Below, in pieces: positions 36,478-46,584 of a stretch of DNA of 64,000 nt. This DNA comes from Demequina lutea. Its GTDB lineage: Bacteria > Actinomycetota > Actinomycetes > Actinomycetales > Demequinaceae. The stretch covers positions 2,046,001 to 2,110,000 of the forward strand of contig NZ_JACBZO010000001.1 of the NCBI RefSeq assembly GCF_013409005.1, read 5' to 3'. Below the pieces are notes generated by a model. It was not told the origin of the DNA, made no database searches, and was given only the letters and a program-made list of their open reading frames with translations. The position numbers and the translations under genes were made by a program. Each line of letters starts with the position of its first letter. Positions within the stretch are counted from its first letter, which is position 1.

Positions 36478-36894
36478 CTACTCCGAGCCGCGAGTGATCC
36501 TGTTCCACGCGTTGATCACCGCGACGACCTCGACGAGCGCGCCGAGCTGCTTGGCCGTGAAGAACTTTCCGGCCTCGTCCCTGGCTTCGATCTCCAGCCC
36601 GCGCGGGTAGTCGGTGAGGATCTCGGCGAAGCGAAGCGCCGCTGCCTGGGCGGGCGTCACGAGGTCATCACGCATCAATTTCACCGGCCTCGCGAGTGCA
36701 CTCACCAGGTCGACCCTGGCGCCCAGCGCCGCGAGCGCGTCCGAATGCAATCGGACCGAGAAGGAGCAGCCGTTGATGTACGAGCACCTCAAACGGACCA
36801 TCTCACGGACGTCGGCCGGGAGCCCCGCCCCGGCAGAAGCATCGAGCTCCTCGAGAGAACGCAGGAAGTCGGCCGTGATGCGCGCTTGACTCAT
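36478..36894 (-). CDS. Carboxymuconolactone decarboxylase/AhpD-like protein with a CxxS site
   Basis: From the ATG at 36894 (GAAGG just upstream) the product is 138 residues, the usual single-domain length. It is all-helical with the AhpD-type site E31-x11-C43-x2-S46-x3-H50 (EMVRLRCSYINGCSFSVRLH). The second Cys of the CxxC is replaced by Ser, so a disulfide cycle at this site is not possible, though C37 is near. A truncated relative with the same Ser lies at 37678-37872. The upstream 33 codons in frame are Arg/Ala-rich and unlikely to be translated. Confidence 0.83.
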   Translation of the reverse strand: MSQARITADFLRSLEELDASAGAGLPADVREMVRLRCSYINGCSFSVRLHSDALAALGARVDLVSALARPVKLMRDDLVTPAQAAALRFAEILTDYPRGLEIEARDEAGKFFTAKQLGALVEVVAVINAWNRITRGSE

Positions 36895-36982
36895 GCCTTC
36901 GAAGGGTAGTCGGCGCCGCGCGGCCCGGCCACCTGAACCGCCAGCCGCCCCGTCCGCGCGCGCGACTCGCCGAGTCGCCGAG

Positions 36983-37215
36983 TCACCCACCAATCCGCCG
37001 GCGGTAGCCGAGGATCCATGACTTGCTAAGCGCTCGACGGTCGGCGATGGCCGAGCCCACGACGCGGCGGGAGAATGCGTCGATCACGGCGTAGCAGTAC
37101 ACCCACCCGTCACGCGCACGATGTTGCGCGACGTCGTTGAACCACACTTTGTCGGGCTGGTCGGCGCTGAAACGGCGTTTCACCAAGTTGTCATGGACCG
37201 CTGCGTCTGGGCACG
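36983..37215 (-). pseudogene. IS3-family transposase (orfB) remnant
   Basis: A fragment of about 55 residues matches the start of the DDE integrase core of IS3-type OrfB: KRRFSADQPDKVWFNDVAQH, then DGWVYCYAVIDAFSRRVVGS. It keeps the first catalytic Asp (WFND) but lacks the rest of the DDE triad, and the sequence on both sides is out of frame or unrelated. It is a decayed insertion between the CMD gene and the DUF302 gene and marks past insertion here. Confidence 0.75.
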
Positions 37216-37256
37216 CTACAAGCGCAGGCCTGTCGTCGCGATCTCCGTCAGGGCGG

Positions 37257-37661
37257 TCACACCTTTGGTGGCGATTCCAGACGTCGAAGAGCCGCACCGA
37301 GCCGAGTGGCTGCATCGTCGGCGACTGCCTCGAGGTCGTCGTTGCCCGTGAGGGTCACCATGACGTGCGGGTCGAGGGCCTCGATCCGGGTGCGACCCTC
37401 GCCGACCGAGCGCACGACCACGTTGCACGGCAAGAGCATTCCAATCGACTCCTCCACCTGCAGGGCGCGATGAGCCAGCGGGGGGTTGCACGCCCCGAAG
37501 ATCACCTGTGGGGCCATGTCGACGTCGAGCTTCTTCTTCATCGTGGCCGCCATGTCGATCTCGGTCAGGATCCCGAATCCCTCCTCGGCCAATGCGGCCC
37601 GCACGGCCGCGAGAGCCTGCTCGAAGGGTTGGTCGATGGTGAGGGTAAGTCCGTAGCTCAT
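37257..37661 (-). CDS. DUF302 domain protein
   Basis: This 134-residue product starts at the ATG at 37661, with GAAAGGATC upstream. It has the DUF302 pattern: LTIDQPFEQALAAVRAALAE, GFGILTEIDMAATMKKKL, then GACNPPLAHRALQVEESIG and LLPCNVVVRSVGEG. The single Cys in the GACNP and LLPCNV motifs are family features. Function unknown; DUF302 genes often lie near sulfur, metal or redox genes (general knowledge). Its last residues abut the IS3 remnant, so the C-terminus may have been altered. The truncated CMD copy lies 16 bp upstream. Confidence 0.85.
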   Translation of the reverse strand: MSYGLTLTIDQPFEQALAAVRAALAEEGFGILTEIDMAATMKKKLDVDMAPQVIFGACNPPLAHRALQVEESIGMLLPCNVVVRSVGEGRTRIEALDPHVMVTLTGNDDLEAVADDAATRLGAALRRLESPPKV

Positions 37662-37677
37662 GATGTGATCCTTTCGA

Positions 37678-37872
37678 TCAGATGGAAGGACGGAGCCAAC
37701 CCCGCACCGCGAGACCATCCGAATGCAGTCGGGCACTAGAGCAACAACCGTATACAGGTGAGCATCGCAACCGCACCATTTCCCGCGTTTGTTCGGGGAG
37801 GTCGCGGCCCACCGTCCCGTCCGACTCCTCCAACGACCTCATGAAGTCCGCGCTCCCCTTTTCCTGGCTCAT
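37678..37872 (-). pseudogene. Truncated duplicate of the CMD/AhpD-like gene
   Basis: A 64-codon frame starts MSQEKGSADFMRSLEESDG and runs to EMVRLRCSPVYGCCSSARLH. It aligns without gaps to residues 1-58 of the CMD protein at 36478-36894, with roughly 60 percent identity, and shares E31, C43, S46 and H50. It then leaves homology (GWLRPSI) and stops, so more than half of the domain is missing. No ribosome site is visible. It is most simply a decayed tandem paralogue, separated from the intact copy by the DUF302 gene and the IS3 remnant. Confidence 0.75.
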
Positions 37873-38073
37873 GAAACCGAAGAGTGACAAAGCGGTGCAG
37901 AGCGGGCATGGTTGCCGCCTTTCCCCACCCATCCGTGAGGAGCGTCCGACGTCACCGACGGGCCCCCTGCCTTGGCTGCGGAAAGGGCCACGTCGCTCGA
38001 CAAGGAGGCCTCGATCGAGGTCCGGTCGCACCGCGCGTGCGGCGGCATCGTCGCCATCTGAAAGAATGAGCTC

Positions 38074-40821
38074 ATGAGTTCTCGCATTCCTGACAAGGCC
38101 ACCGTCGACGGTCTCGAAGACCGCTGGAACGCCTCGTGGGAGAGCAGCGGCGTTTACCACTTCGATCGCAGCAAGACGCGGGAGCAGATCTACTCGATCG
38201 ACACTCCCCCGCCCACCGTGTCCGGATCGCTCCACGTCGGCCACGTATTCAGCTACACGCACACCGACGTGATTGCCCGCTACAAGCGCATGCGTGGGCT
38301 CGAGGTGTTCTACCCGATGGGTTGGGACGACAACGGCCTACCCACCGAACGCCGCGTCCAGAACTACTACGGCGTCCGCTGCGACCCCCTCCTCACGTAT
38401 GTGGATGGTTTCGAGCCTCCCTTTGAAGGGGGCGACGGCAAATCGTCCAAGGCGGCCGACCAGCTTCCGATTTCCAGGCGCAACTTCGTCGAGCTGTGCG
38501 AGCGCCTCTCCTCTGAGGATGAGAAGCAGTTTGAAGCACTCTGGAGCCACCTGGGCGTGTCCGTGGACTGGCGCATGACATACCAGACGATCTCCCCCTC
38601 GTCCCAGGCGGTCGCCCAGCAGGCATTTCTGCGCTCGCTCGCCCGCGGCGAGGCATACCAGGCGGAGGCGCCGACGCTGTGGGACGTCACGTTCCGTACT
38701 GCCGTCGCACAGGCCGAACTCGAGGACCGCGAGCGTCCCGGCGCGTATCACCGCCTCGCGTTCGAGCCAGCGGCCGACCTCGAGGAGGCCACCGGTTCCT
38801 ACGAGTCGATCTACATCGAGACGACGCGCCCTGAGCTCCTCGCGGCGTGCGTCGCGATCGTGGCGCACCCCGACGACGAGCGCTACCAGCCCTTCTTCGG
38901 CAAGCACGTGCGCACTCCCCTGTTTGGCGTCGAGGTGCCCGTCCTGGCTCACCGCCTCGCGAGCCCCGACAAGGGCTCTGGCATCGCGATGATCTGCACG
39001 TTTGGCGACGTCACCGACGTGATCTGGTGGCGTGAGTTGCAGCTCCCCATTCGCCCCATCATCGGCTGGGATGGTCGTCTGCTCACCGAGGCCCCACCTG
39101 GCCTCGACACCGAGGCGGCGCGCTCGGCCTACGCGGAACTCGCGGGCAAGACGGTTTTCGCCGCCCAGCAGCGCAGCGTGGAGATGCTGATCGAGGCAGG
39201 CGTGATGGAGGGCGAGCCTCGTCCGATCACGCACCCCGTGAAGTTCTTCGAAAAGGGGGACCGGCCTCTCGAAATCGTGACCAGTCGCCAGTGGTACATC
39301 GCCAACGGAGGCAAGGACGCCGATCTCCGCGAGGCCCTGCTCGCCCGCGGCGCCGCGCTCGACTTTGTGCCCGCCCACATGGGCAAGCGCTACGAGAACT
39401 GGGTCAACGGCCTCACCGGCGACTGGCTCATCTCGCGCCAGCGCTTCTTTGGCGTGCCGATCCCCGTGTGGTACCCGCTCGACGAAACCGGCGAGCCTCA
39501 GTGGGAGGCCCCAATCGCACCCTCCGAGGACTCCCTGCCCGTCGACCCCCAGGCCGATGCCGCGCCTGGCTATGACGAGTCGCAGCGCGACCAGCCGGGC
39601 GGCTTCACGGGCGAGAAGGACATCATGGACACGTGGGCAACGTCTTCGCTCACGCCGCAGATCGTGTGCGGTTGGCGCAACGACCCGGAGCTCTTCGCCA
39701 AGACGTTCCCCATGGACCTGCGCCCCCAGGGACAGGACATCATCCGCACGTGGCTGTTCTCGACCGTGGTGCGCTCGCACCTTGAGCACGACGTCCTGCC
39801 GTGGAAGCATGCGGCGATCTCGGGGTGGATCCTCGACCCCGACCGCAAGAAGATGTCCAAGTCAAAGGGCAATGTGGTCACTCCGATGGGCCTGCTCGAG
39901 CAGCACGGCTCCGACGCGGTGCGCTACTGGGCGGCCTCTGCGAGGCTTGGCACCGACGCCGCATTTGATGAGGGCCAAATGAAGACCGGCCGACGCCTCG
40001 CCATGAAGGTGCTCAACGTCTCCAAGTTCGTGCTCGGCGCGAGCGGGATCACCACCGCTGCCGATGCCTCGCTGGAGGCGGGCATCGGAGCGGCCTCCCA
40101 CGTGACCGCGGCTCCCGTAACCGAGCCGCTCGACCAGGCAATGCTTGCGGGCCTTGCCAAGGTGATCGAGACCGCCACCGCGGCGCTCGAGGCCTACGAC
40201 CACACGCGCGCGCTCGAGGCCGCCGAGTCATACTTCTGGACCTTCTGCGACGACTACGTGGAGCTGGTCAAGGAGCGCGCCTACGACGGCGCCGCTCTCG
40301 GTGAACCCATCGACCCGTTTGCTCCATGCTCGCCCAAGGCGGCATCGGCGCGCGCGGCCCTCACGATCGCGCTCGACGCGTTCCTGAGGCTCTTCGCTCC
40401 CGTACTTCCATTTGCCACAGAGGAGGTGTGGTCATGGTTCAACGAGGGATCGATTCACCGAGCCGCATGGCCCACGTCGGACCGTACGCGGGAGACCTCG
40501 GCGGGTGAGGACCCCGCTGTGCTGATCGCGGCCGGAGCCGCCGTGAGCGCGCTCCGCAAGATCAAGTCGGACGCAAAGGTGTCGCAGCGGACCGAGATTC
40601 TTTCGGTCGACCTGCTCATCCCGGAGGCCCAAGTGGCCCATGTCAATGCCGCCAAGCCAGACATCATGGCCGCGGGCCGCGTCGTGTCCCTCCAGGTGAT
40701 CGACGCCGTGACCGCTCTCGATCCGAGCGTCGACGGCATGGGCAGCGAGGACGGCTCAAGCACGGCCATCCTGGACCCCAACGTCGTCCGTACGGAGAAC
40801 GTGGTCCTCGCGGAGGCCTAA
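38074..40821 (+). CDS. valS: Valyl-tRNA synthetase
   Basis: This 915-residue class I synthetase has the HIGH-type motif SGSLHVGHVFSYTHTD near residue 50 and the KMSKS loop RKKMSKSKGNVVTPMGL near 590. The editing domain carries ESIYIETTRPELLAACVAIV. The version of the KMSKS region and the lack of a C-terminal coiled-coil arm match the ValS form common in several actinobacteria. No T-box is seen upstream. The gene ends directly at the left repeat of the 40829-42116 cassette. Confidence 0.96.
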   Translation: MSSRIPDKATVDGLEDRWNASWESSGVYHFDRSKTREQIYSIDTPPPTVSGSLHVGHVFSYTHTDVIARYKRMRGLEVFYPMGWDDNGLPTERRVQNYYGVRCDPLLTYVDGFEPPFEGGDGKSSKAADQLPISRRNFVELCERLSSEDEKQFEALWSHLGVSVDWRMTYQTISPSSQAVAQQAFLRSLARGEAYQAEAPTLWDVTFRTAVAQAELEDRERPGAYHRLAFEPAADLEEATGSYESIYIETTRPELLAACVAIVAHPDDERYQPFFGKHVRTPLFGVEVPVLAHRLASPDKGSGIAMICTFGDVTDVIWWRELQLPIRPIIGWDGRLLTEAPPGLDTEAARSAYAELAGKTVFAAQQRSVEMLIEAGVMEGEPRPITHPVKFFEKGDRPLEIVTSRQWYIANGGKDADLREALLARGAALDFVPAHMGKRYENWVNGLTGDWLISRQRFFGVPIPVWYPLDETGEPQWEAPIAPSEDSLPVDPQADAAPGYDESQRDQPGGFTGEKDIMDTWATSSLTPQIVCGWRNDPELFAKTFPMDLRPQGQDIIRTWLFSTVVRSHLEHDVLPWKHAAISGWILDPDRKKMSKSKGNVVTPMGLLEQHGSDAVRYWAASARLGTDAAFDEGQMKTGRRLAMKVLNVSKFVLGASGITTAADASLEAGIGAASHVTAAPVTEPLDQAMLAGLAKVIETATAALEAYDHTRALEAAESYFWTFCDDYVELVKERAYDGAALGEPIDPFAPCSPKAASARAALTIALDAFLRLFAPVLPFATEEVWSWFNEGSIHRAAWPTSDRTRETSAGEDPAVLIAAGAAVSALRKIKSDAKVSQRTEILSVDLLIPEAQVAHVNAAKPDIMAAGRVVSLQVIDAVTALDPSVDGMGSEDGSSTAILDPNVVRTENVVLAEA

Positions 40822-40828
40822 TCCCCCC

Positions 40829-40890
40829 AAGTGGCGCAATCTGTACCGCCTATGGGGCACTGATGGCGTTCAGTGGCGCAATCTGTACCG
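40829..40890. repeat. Left repeat array of the cassette
   Basis: Two copies of AGTGGCGCAATCTGTACCG begin at 40830 and 40872, 42 bp apart. The inner copy lies within the last codons of the AbiEi/DUF559-like gene (encoding VQIAPLNA), and the gene stops just inside the outer copy. Confidence 0.9.
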
Positions 40891-41854
40891 TGCTCGGTCC
40901 CTCAACCGTGCCAGCATGCTCACTTCGCACCGGAACGGACCGGAGCCTCAGCACGTCGCGCGCGGTCGTCCTGCACCATTGCGGCCGCTCCGTGAGGTCC
41001 CTGTAACTGAACCGCAGCGTCAGAATGCCGACAGCAGCCAGGTCGGCATCGCGGCGCAGATCTCGCTGCCACTCCTTCACCCCTGCGTGATACGTTGCTC
41101 CGTCCAACTCAATCGCGGTCATGCTCGCAGCGTCATACATGTCGAGCCGGTATCTCCCACCTCCGGTGCTGACCACGTGTTGCTTCAACAGAGCACGGAA
41201 GCGACGGCCGACGAATACCTCGTCCATTGCATGAACCTCTAGGTAGCTTTCGGCGCCAGCTGCCACACGCGCGACCAGGGCGGCCATCCGCTTCCTTTCC
41301 CTGAGTCGCGGAAGATCGTGCGCGGCTCGCGTCGCTAGCTCGAGCGCCGTCGGGTCCGCCGCCACGAGCTCGCACAAGGCGGATGCCCGTACATCCGGAG
41401 CCATCTCGGAGAACGCGTGGCACCAGGCGATTGCTGGTTCGACAGCATCGCATCCGTCCACCATCACGGTCAGTGGTCGATATGACAGGCGTCTCACGCG
41501 AACCCATCGCGGTCGGCCACTCATGCGGCGCGCTGCAGGCACCACCACCTCGACCCGGCTCGGTGGAGTACGGAGCGCACCCGCTAGGAACAGGGAGGCG
41601 GCGCCTCCGATCCACGCTTCCGAGCCTGCCCACTGCATGGCCGCGTCAACTCTGGTGGCCATCGACTCGGCGTGAGTGGTACTCGCGTAGATCCCGGGAG
41701 CGACCCGCTTCGCCACGCCGCTCTCGATCGCCGATACGAGTTGGCGATGGGAAAAGAGCGCCTCGAGTTCAGCGCCGTGATACGAGCGCCAGGTTCGGGG
41801 CAACCACTGCGCGAGGGAGGTACCCGGCGTCGGTACGGATCGGAGAGAGGTCAT
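40850..41854 (-). CDS. AbiEi-like / DUF559 (endonuclease-fold) protein carried by the cassette
   Basis: From the ATG at 41854 the product has about 334 residues; upstream in-frame codons up to 42019 lack conservation-like features. The N-terminal part (about 15-90) resembles AbiEi antitoxin-type winged-helix domains: LFSHRQLVSAIESGVAKRVA and PGIYAS. The C-terminal part (about 220-315) is DUF559/Vsr-like with YRLDMYDAASMTAIELDGAT and RDADLAAVGILTLRFSY, suggesting the PD-(D/E)xK fold. No AbiEii-type toxin is present. Such fusion proteins are common in actinobacteria without known function. Its C-terminus is encoded by the inner left repeat, so cassette and gene evolved as one unit. Confidence 0.78.
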   Translation of the reverse strand: MTSLRSVPTPGTSLAQWLPRTWRSYHGAELEALFSHRQLVSAIESGVAKRVAPGIYASTTHAESMATRVDAAMQWAGSEAWIGGAASLFLAGALRTPPSRVEVVVPAARRMSGRPRWVRVRRLSYRPLTVMVDGCDAVEPAIAWCHAFSEMAPDVRASALCELVAADPTALELATRAAHDLPRLRERKRMAALVARVAAGAESYLEVHAMDEVFVGRRFRALLKQHVVSTGGGRYRLDMYDAASMTAIELDGATYHAGVKEWQRDLRRDADLAAVGILTLRFSYRDLTERPQWCRTTARDVLRLRSVPVRSEHAGTVEGPSTVQIAPLNAISAP

Positions 41855-42017
41855 GAACCGATTCGCGCACGGTCGTCGGACCCGTTGGCGCCCCTTGTCG
41901 CCGAGCTTGGGAAACCGCCTGGGATTCCGGCTTGGGGGCGACGCTACTGGCGTCGGCGCCGAGACTTCGTTTGGTATGGATTGCGCCACCAGGCGGCCGC
42001 CGATGCCGCTAGAAGGC

Positions 42018-42117
42018 ACAGATCAAACCACTAGGAGGCCCTAGGCACACCTAAACGGACAGATCAAGCCACTAGTGAGCGGATTGCCCTCAAAACCGGT
42101 ACAGAATGAGCCACTTC
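42018..42117. repeat. Right repeat array of the cassette
   Basis: ACAGATCAAACCACTAG (42018), ACAGATCAAGCCACTAG (42059) and ACAGAATGAGCCACTTC (42101) are spaced 41 and 42 bp and are inverted relative to the left array. They lie upstream of the AbiEi/DUF559-like gene, so they could also act as operator sites for its own winged-helix domain. Confidence 0.85.
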
Positions 42118-42131
42118 CCCGGGGAGGGAGG

Positions 42132-43451
<1,320 letters not shown>

Positions 43452-43522
43452 GGCGTGCTCCTTCCCAGGGGCGTTCCGATCAGGCTAGACCCGCACCACC
43501 TGGGCCGCCCGGCGACTCGCCG

Positions 43523-44278
43523 CTACTTCGTAGCCGGCTGTTCCGCCGCTCCCTTTCGCGACTCCAACACCTGGTCGACCAACCCGTACTCGACGGCCTG
43601 GGCCGCGCTAAGGAAAGTGTCGCGCTCAATGTCGTCACGTACCTTTTCGGCCGTTTGACCCGTGTGGTGAGCAAGAGTGTTTTCGAGCCACTCACGCATG
43701 CGCAGGATTTCTTCTGCATAGATCTCGATATCCGAGGCCTGAGCGCGCGAACCCTCGGAGATGCGGGGCTGGTGAATCATGACCCTGGCGTTGGGCAACG
43801 CGAGTCGCTTTCCATGCGAACCGGCAGCGAGCAGCACCGCCGCCGCCGAGGCCGCCTGGCCAAGGCACACGGTCTGGATGTGTGGCTTGATGTATTGCAT
43901 CGTGTCGTAAATCGCCGTCAGCGCGGTTTGCGAGCCACCAGGCGAGTTGATGTAGATGGTGATGTCGCGCTCGGGGTCCTGAGACTCGAGCACGAGCAGC
44001 TGCGCCATGATGTCGTCGGCCGATGTGTCGTCGATCTGGACGCCTAGAAAGACGATCCTGTCCTCGAAGAGCTTCGAGTATGGGTCACGAATCTTGGTTC
44101 CGTACGACGTGCGCTCCTCGAACTGAGGAAGGATGTATCGCGCACCCGGAGCCTCGGCAGCGGCACCTCCGAACCCGGCGCCTCCAAAGCCTGCACTACC
44201 AAAACCCATGGGCGAGATACGGCCGATGTTGCCTGCGGTCCTGCCTGCGGCACTCAGTGCCCGAGATTCCTGGCTCAC
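43523..44278 (-). CDS. clpP2: ClpP2 protease subunit with Gly-rich N-terminal extension
   Basis: This 251-residue protein has the catalytic triad Ser144 ([11 protein letters not shown]), His169 (VMIHQPR) and Asp220 (DDIERD). The mature ClpP core begins near residue 48 ([14 protein letters not shown]). The preceding 45 residues contain a repeat of [14 protein letters not shown] type that ordinary ClpP2 lacks, probably a propeptide that is cleaved. The start overlaps the clpP1 stop by 4 bp (44275-44278). Active ClpP1P2 in actinobacteria is a mixed tetradecamer. Confidence 0.95.
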   Translation of the reverse strand: MSQESRALSAAGRTAGNIGRISPMGFGSAGFGGAGFGGAAAEAPGARYILPQFEERTSYGTKIRDPYSKLFEDRIVFLGVQIDDTSADDIMAQLLVLESQDPERDITIYINSPGGSQTALTAIYDTMQYIKPHIQTVCLGQAASAAAVLLAAGSHGKRLALPNARVMIHQPRISEGSRAQASDIEIYAEEILRMREWLENTLAHHTGQTAEKVRDDIERDTFLSAAQAVEYGLVDQVLESRKGAAEQPATK

Positions 44279-44910
44279 GCCTTGCCTCCTTGAGACTTGT
44301 CGCCGGCCTCTTCGGCGTGCTTAATGACCTTGTCGACGAATCCGTAGGTGAGGGCCTCATCCGCCGTGAACCAGCGGTCGCGGTCGGCGTCCTTGGTGAT
44401 CTGCTCGATGGTCTTGCCCGTCTGGGAGGCCGTGAGCTCTGCGAGCACCTTCTTCATGTGCATGATGAGCTCGGCGTTGATCCGAATGTCGGTAGCGGTG
44501 CCGGCGATGCCACCCGACGGCTGGTGCATCATGACGCGGGCGTGCGGCGTGGCAAAGCGTTTGCCGGGAGCGCCCGACGAGAGCAAGAACTGCCCCATCG
44601 ACGCGGCCATGCCCATCGCGAACGTCGCGACGTCGGGCTTGATGTACTGCATCGTGTCGTAGATCGCCATGCCCGCAGTGATCGAGCCGCCTGGGCTGTT
44701 GATGTAAAGATAAATATCCTTGTCCGGGTCCTCAGCGGCAAGCAACATCATCTGGGCACAGATGACGTTCGAGTTTTCGTCACGAACCTCGTCGCCAAGC
44801 CAAATGATGCGTTCGCGCAGCAAGCGGTTGAAGATGGAGTCGTTCAGACCCATACCGCCGCCTTCGGCGCGCGCGGTGATCTCGTTCACGTCGTTCCTCC
44901 TTGTGGACAT
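44275..44910 (-). CDS. clpP1: ClpP1 protease subunit
   Basis: This 211-residue protein has the triad Ser104 ([11 protein letters not shown]), His129 (VMMHQPSGG) and Asp in DADRDRW near 178. A short N-terminal region precedes [15 protein letters not shown]. It is the first gene of clpP1-clpP2-clpX, 224 bp downstream of tig on the same strand, the standard actinobacterial order. Confidence 0.96.
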   Translation of the reverse strand: MSTRRNDVNEITARAEGGGMGLNDSIFNRLLRERIIWLGDEVRDENSNVICAQMMLLAAEDPDKDIYLYINSPGGSITAGMAIYDTMQYIKPDVATFAMGMAASMGQFLLSSGAPGKRFATPHARVMMHQPSGGIAGTATDIRINAELIMHMKKVLAELTASQTGKTIEQITKDADRDRWFTADEALTYGFVDKVIKHAEEAGDKSQGGKA

Positions 44911-45082
44911 TGCCTCGACACTAACGCCCTGGGAGGGGCGAATCCTGCCGCCACGGGCCCCATTTCGCTACGGGGTGAACGCGGCCGGGGTCTTCTCGCC
45001 GTCGGCGAACGCCGGCCCGCGCGGGTGGCGCCTTGCGGTCTATCTCACGCCACAAGCCCTCGTCACGCGTTGAGTCCCCCAA

Positions 45083-45118
45083 TGAGAAAGACCCCGCCTC
45101 GCGACGGGGTCTTTCTCA
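45083..45118. terminator. Strong terminator after tig
   Basis: TGAGAAAGACCCCG (45083-45096) and CGGGGTCTTTCTCA (45105-45118) form a perfect 14-bp stem with an 8-base loop. The hairpin is rich in T/A at the base on both strands. It separates tig from the clpP1 promoter region (44911-45082). Confidence 0.85.
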
Positions 45119-45134
45119 CGCGTAGGCGCGGCGG

Positions 45135-46463
45135 CTACTCGGCGTTGATGGCCTCGACGGTCTCTTCTGAAGCGGTCTCGTCCTCGAGAGTGCCGATGAT
45201 GGCGGATAAGTCGACGGGGTTTCCGGACGTGTCCTTCACCGTCGCGCGGCGCAATGCGAAGGCCGTGGCCTTCGAGCGAGCAACATCGGCGATGACGCCC
45301 GGGATTTGTCCCGCCTCTTGAATCTGCTGAATGAACGCGCCCGGGTCGGTGCCGTACTGGCGCGACGCATTGACGAGGTAGTCGACGAGTTCGTTCTCCG
45401 CGACCTGCACGTCGAGGTCTTCTGCGAGCTGGTCAAGCAGAATCTGGGTCCGAAGCGCGGTTTGCGCCCGCTCGGTCACCTCGGCACGGTGCACGTCATC
45501 TTCGAGGCGGTTCTCGTTCTCGAGGTGGTTGTGCACCTCGGACTCGATGATCTTGGCGGGCAACGCGAACTCGCCGGTCGCGGCGACGAGCGCCTCGACC
45601 AACTTCTCGCGGGCCTCCATGGCCTGGTTGTTGGTCTTGATGCGACCCGCTTGGGTGCGCAGATCGGCCTTCAACTCATCGAGGGTGTCGAATTCGGAGG
45701 CGAGCTGCGCGAAGTCGTCGTCGGCATCGGGAAGCTCGCGAGTCTTGACGGCACTGACGGTCACCGCGATGTCTGCGGGAACTCCAGCGAAGTCACCCGC
45801 TGCGAGCGGGCCCACGAAGGTTGCCGAGCCGCCTGCGGTGAGGCCCGTCACGGCGTCGTCAAGACCGTCGATCATGTTTCCGGTGCCCACCTGGTACGAG
45901 GATCCCTGGACGGCGTCGATCTGTTCGCCCTCGATCGTCGCGGTCAGGTCGATCGTCACAAAGTCGCCCTCTTCGGCGGCGCGCTCTACGGCAACGAGGG
46001 TCCCGAAGCGCTGGCGGAGCGCGGTGAGGCGCTCCTCAACGTCGTCATTGGAAACCTCGACGGGAGCGACCTCGACGACGAGGTCGGCGGCGGCGGGAAG
46101 AGTGATCTCGGGACGCACCTCGACGACGGCAACAAACTCGATGCCCTCGTCGCCCTCTTCGCTACCGGGGATCTTGGTGACCTCGATCTCGGGCTGGCCG
46201 TAGGGGCGCAGCTCGAGTTCCTCGACGGCCTCGCCATACCAACCGGGAACGCCGTCGTTGATCGCGTGCTCGATGACCGCGCCCTTGCCGACGCGCTGTT
46301 CAAGGATGCGCGCGGGGACCTTGCCCTTGCGGAAGCCGGGGATCGTGACGGTGCTGCCAATGTGCTCGTAAGCGTGGTCGAGCGCGGGCTTGATCTCCTG
46401 TTCCGTGAGAGAGACCGTAATCTTCACGGTCGTGGCGTCGATCTTTTCGAGGGCGCTGGTCAC
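45135..46463 (-). CDS. tig: Trigger factor (ribosome-bound chaperone/PPIase)
   Basis: From the GTG at 46461-46463 (CAGGAGAAG upstream) the product is 442 residues. The N-terminal ribosome-binding domain has the signature IPGFRKGKVPARILEQRVGK near residue 42. The FKBP-like domain follows (about 155-240, DFVTIDLTATIEGEQI), then a C-terminal helical arm domain ending in an acidic tail. The frame is open for another 100 codons upstream, but these are Arg/Ser-rich and out of character. It heads the tig-clpP1-clpP2-clpX neighbourhood. Confidence 0.95.
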   Translation of the reverse strand: MTSALEKIDATTVKITVSLTEQEIKPALDHAYEHIGSTVTIPGFRKGKVPARILEQRVGKGAVIEHAINDGVPGWYGEAVEELELRPYGQPEIEVTKIPGSEEGDEGIEFVAVVEVRPEITLPAAADLVVEVAPVEVSNDDVEERLTALRQRFGTLVAVERAAEEGDFVTIDLTATIEGEQIDAVQGSSYQVGTGNMIDGLDDAVTGLTAGGSATFVGPLAAGDFAGVPADIAVTVSAVKTRELPDADDDFAQLASEFDTLDELKADLRTQAGRIKTNNQAMEAREKLVEALVAATGEFALPAKIIESEVHNHLENENRLEDDVHRAEVTERAQTALRTQILLDQLAEDLDVQVAENELVDYLVNASRQYGTDPGAFIQQIQEAGQIPGVIADVARSKATAFALRRATVKDTSGNPVDLSAIIGTLEDETASEETVEAINAE

Positions 46464-46584
46464 TGCTTCTCCTGGCTTTCGTGGCTGAGGTCTGCCCACA
46501 CGCGGATTCGCGCCGGGCAACTTCGCGATTCTAGCGGTTGCGGCCGTTCGACCCCAATCGTGGGCTCGTCCGTTCCCTGCCCGT

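Larger units (their letters stand above)
40829..42116. mobile_element. Cassette bounded by inverted arrays of 41-42-bp-spaced repeats, without transposase
   Basis: The left end has AAGTGGCGCAATCTGTACCG at 40829-40848 and again (19 of the 20 bases) at 40872-40890. The right end has three copies in the opposite orientation beginning at 42018, 42059 and 42101, with the core ACAGAT-n3-GCCACT varying slightly. Outermost copies match as terminal inverted repeats at about 18 of 20 positions. CCCC flanks both outer ends, so a 4-bp target duplication is possible but not informative. Arrays of spaced transposase sites at both ends recall IS21-type elements (inference). The only gene inside is the AbiEi/DUF559-like one. 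The cassette sits between the convergent 3' ends of valS and clpX. Confidence 0.7.

Noticed and set aside
37873-38262. N-terminal part of a long minus-strand frame overlapping valS
   Set aside because: It is antisense to valS and only the last 64 codons (37678-37872) have homology.
42018-42117. Repeats as an origin of replication (iterons)
   Set aside because: Only three copies, paired with inverted copies 1.2 kb away, no Rep gene or AT-rich stretch.
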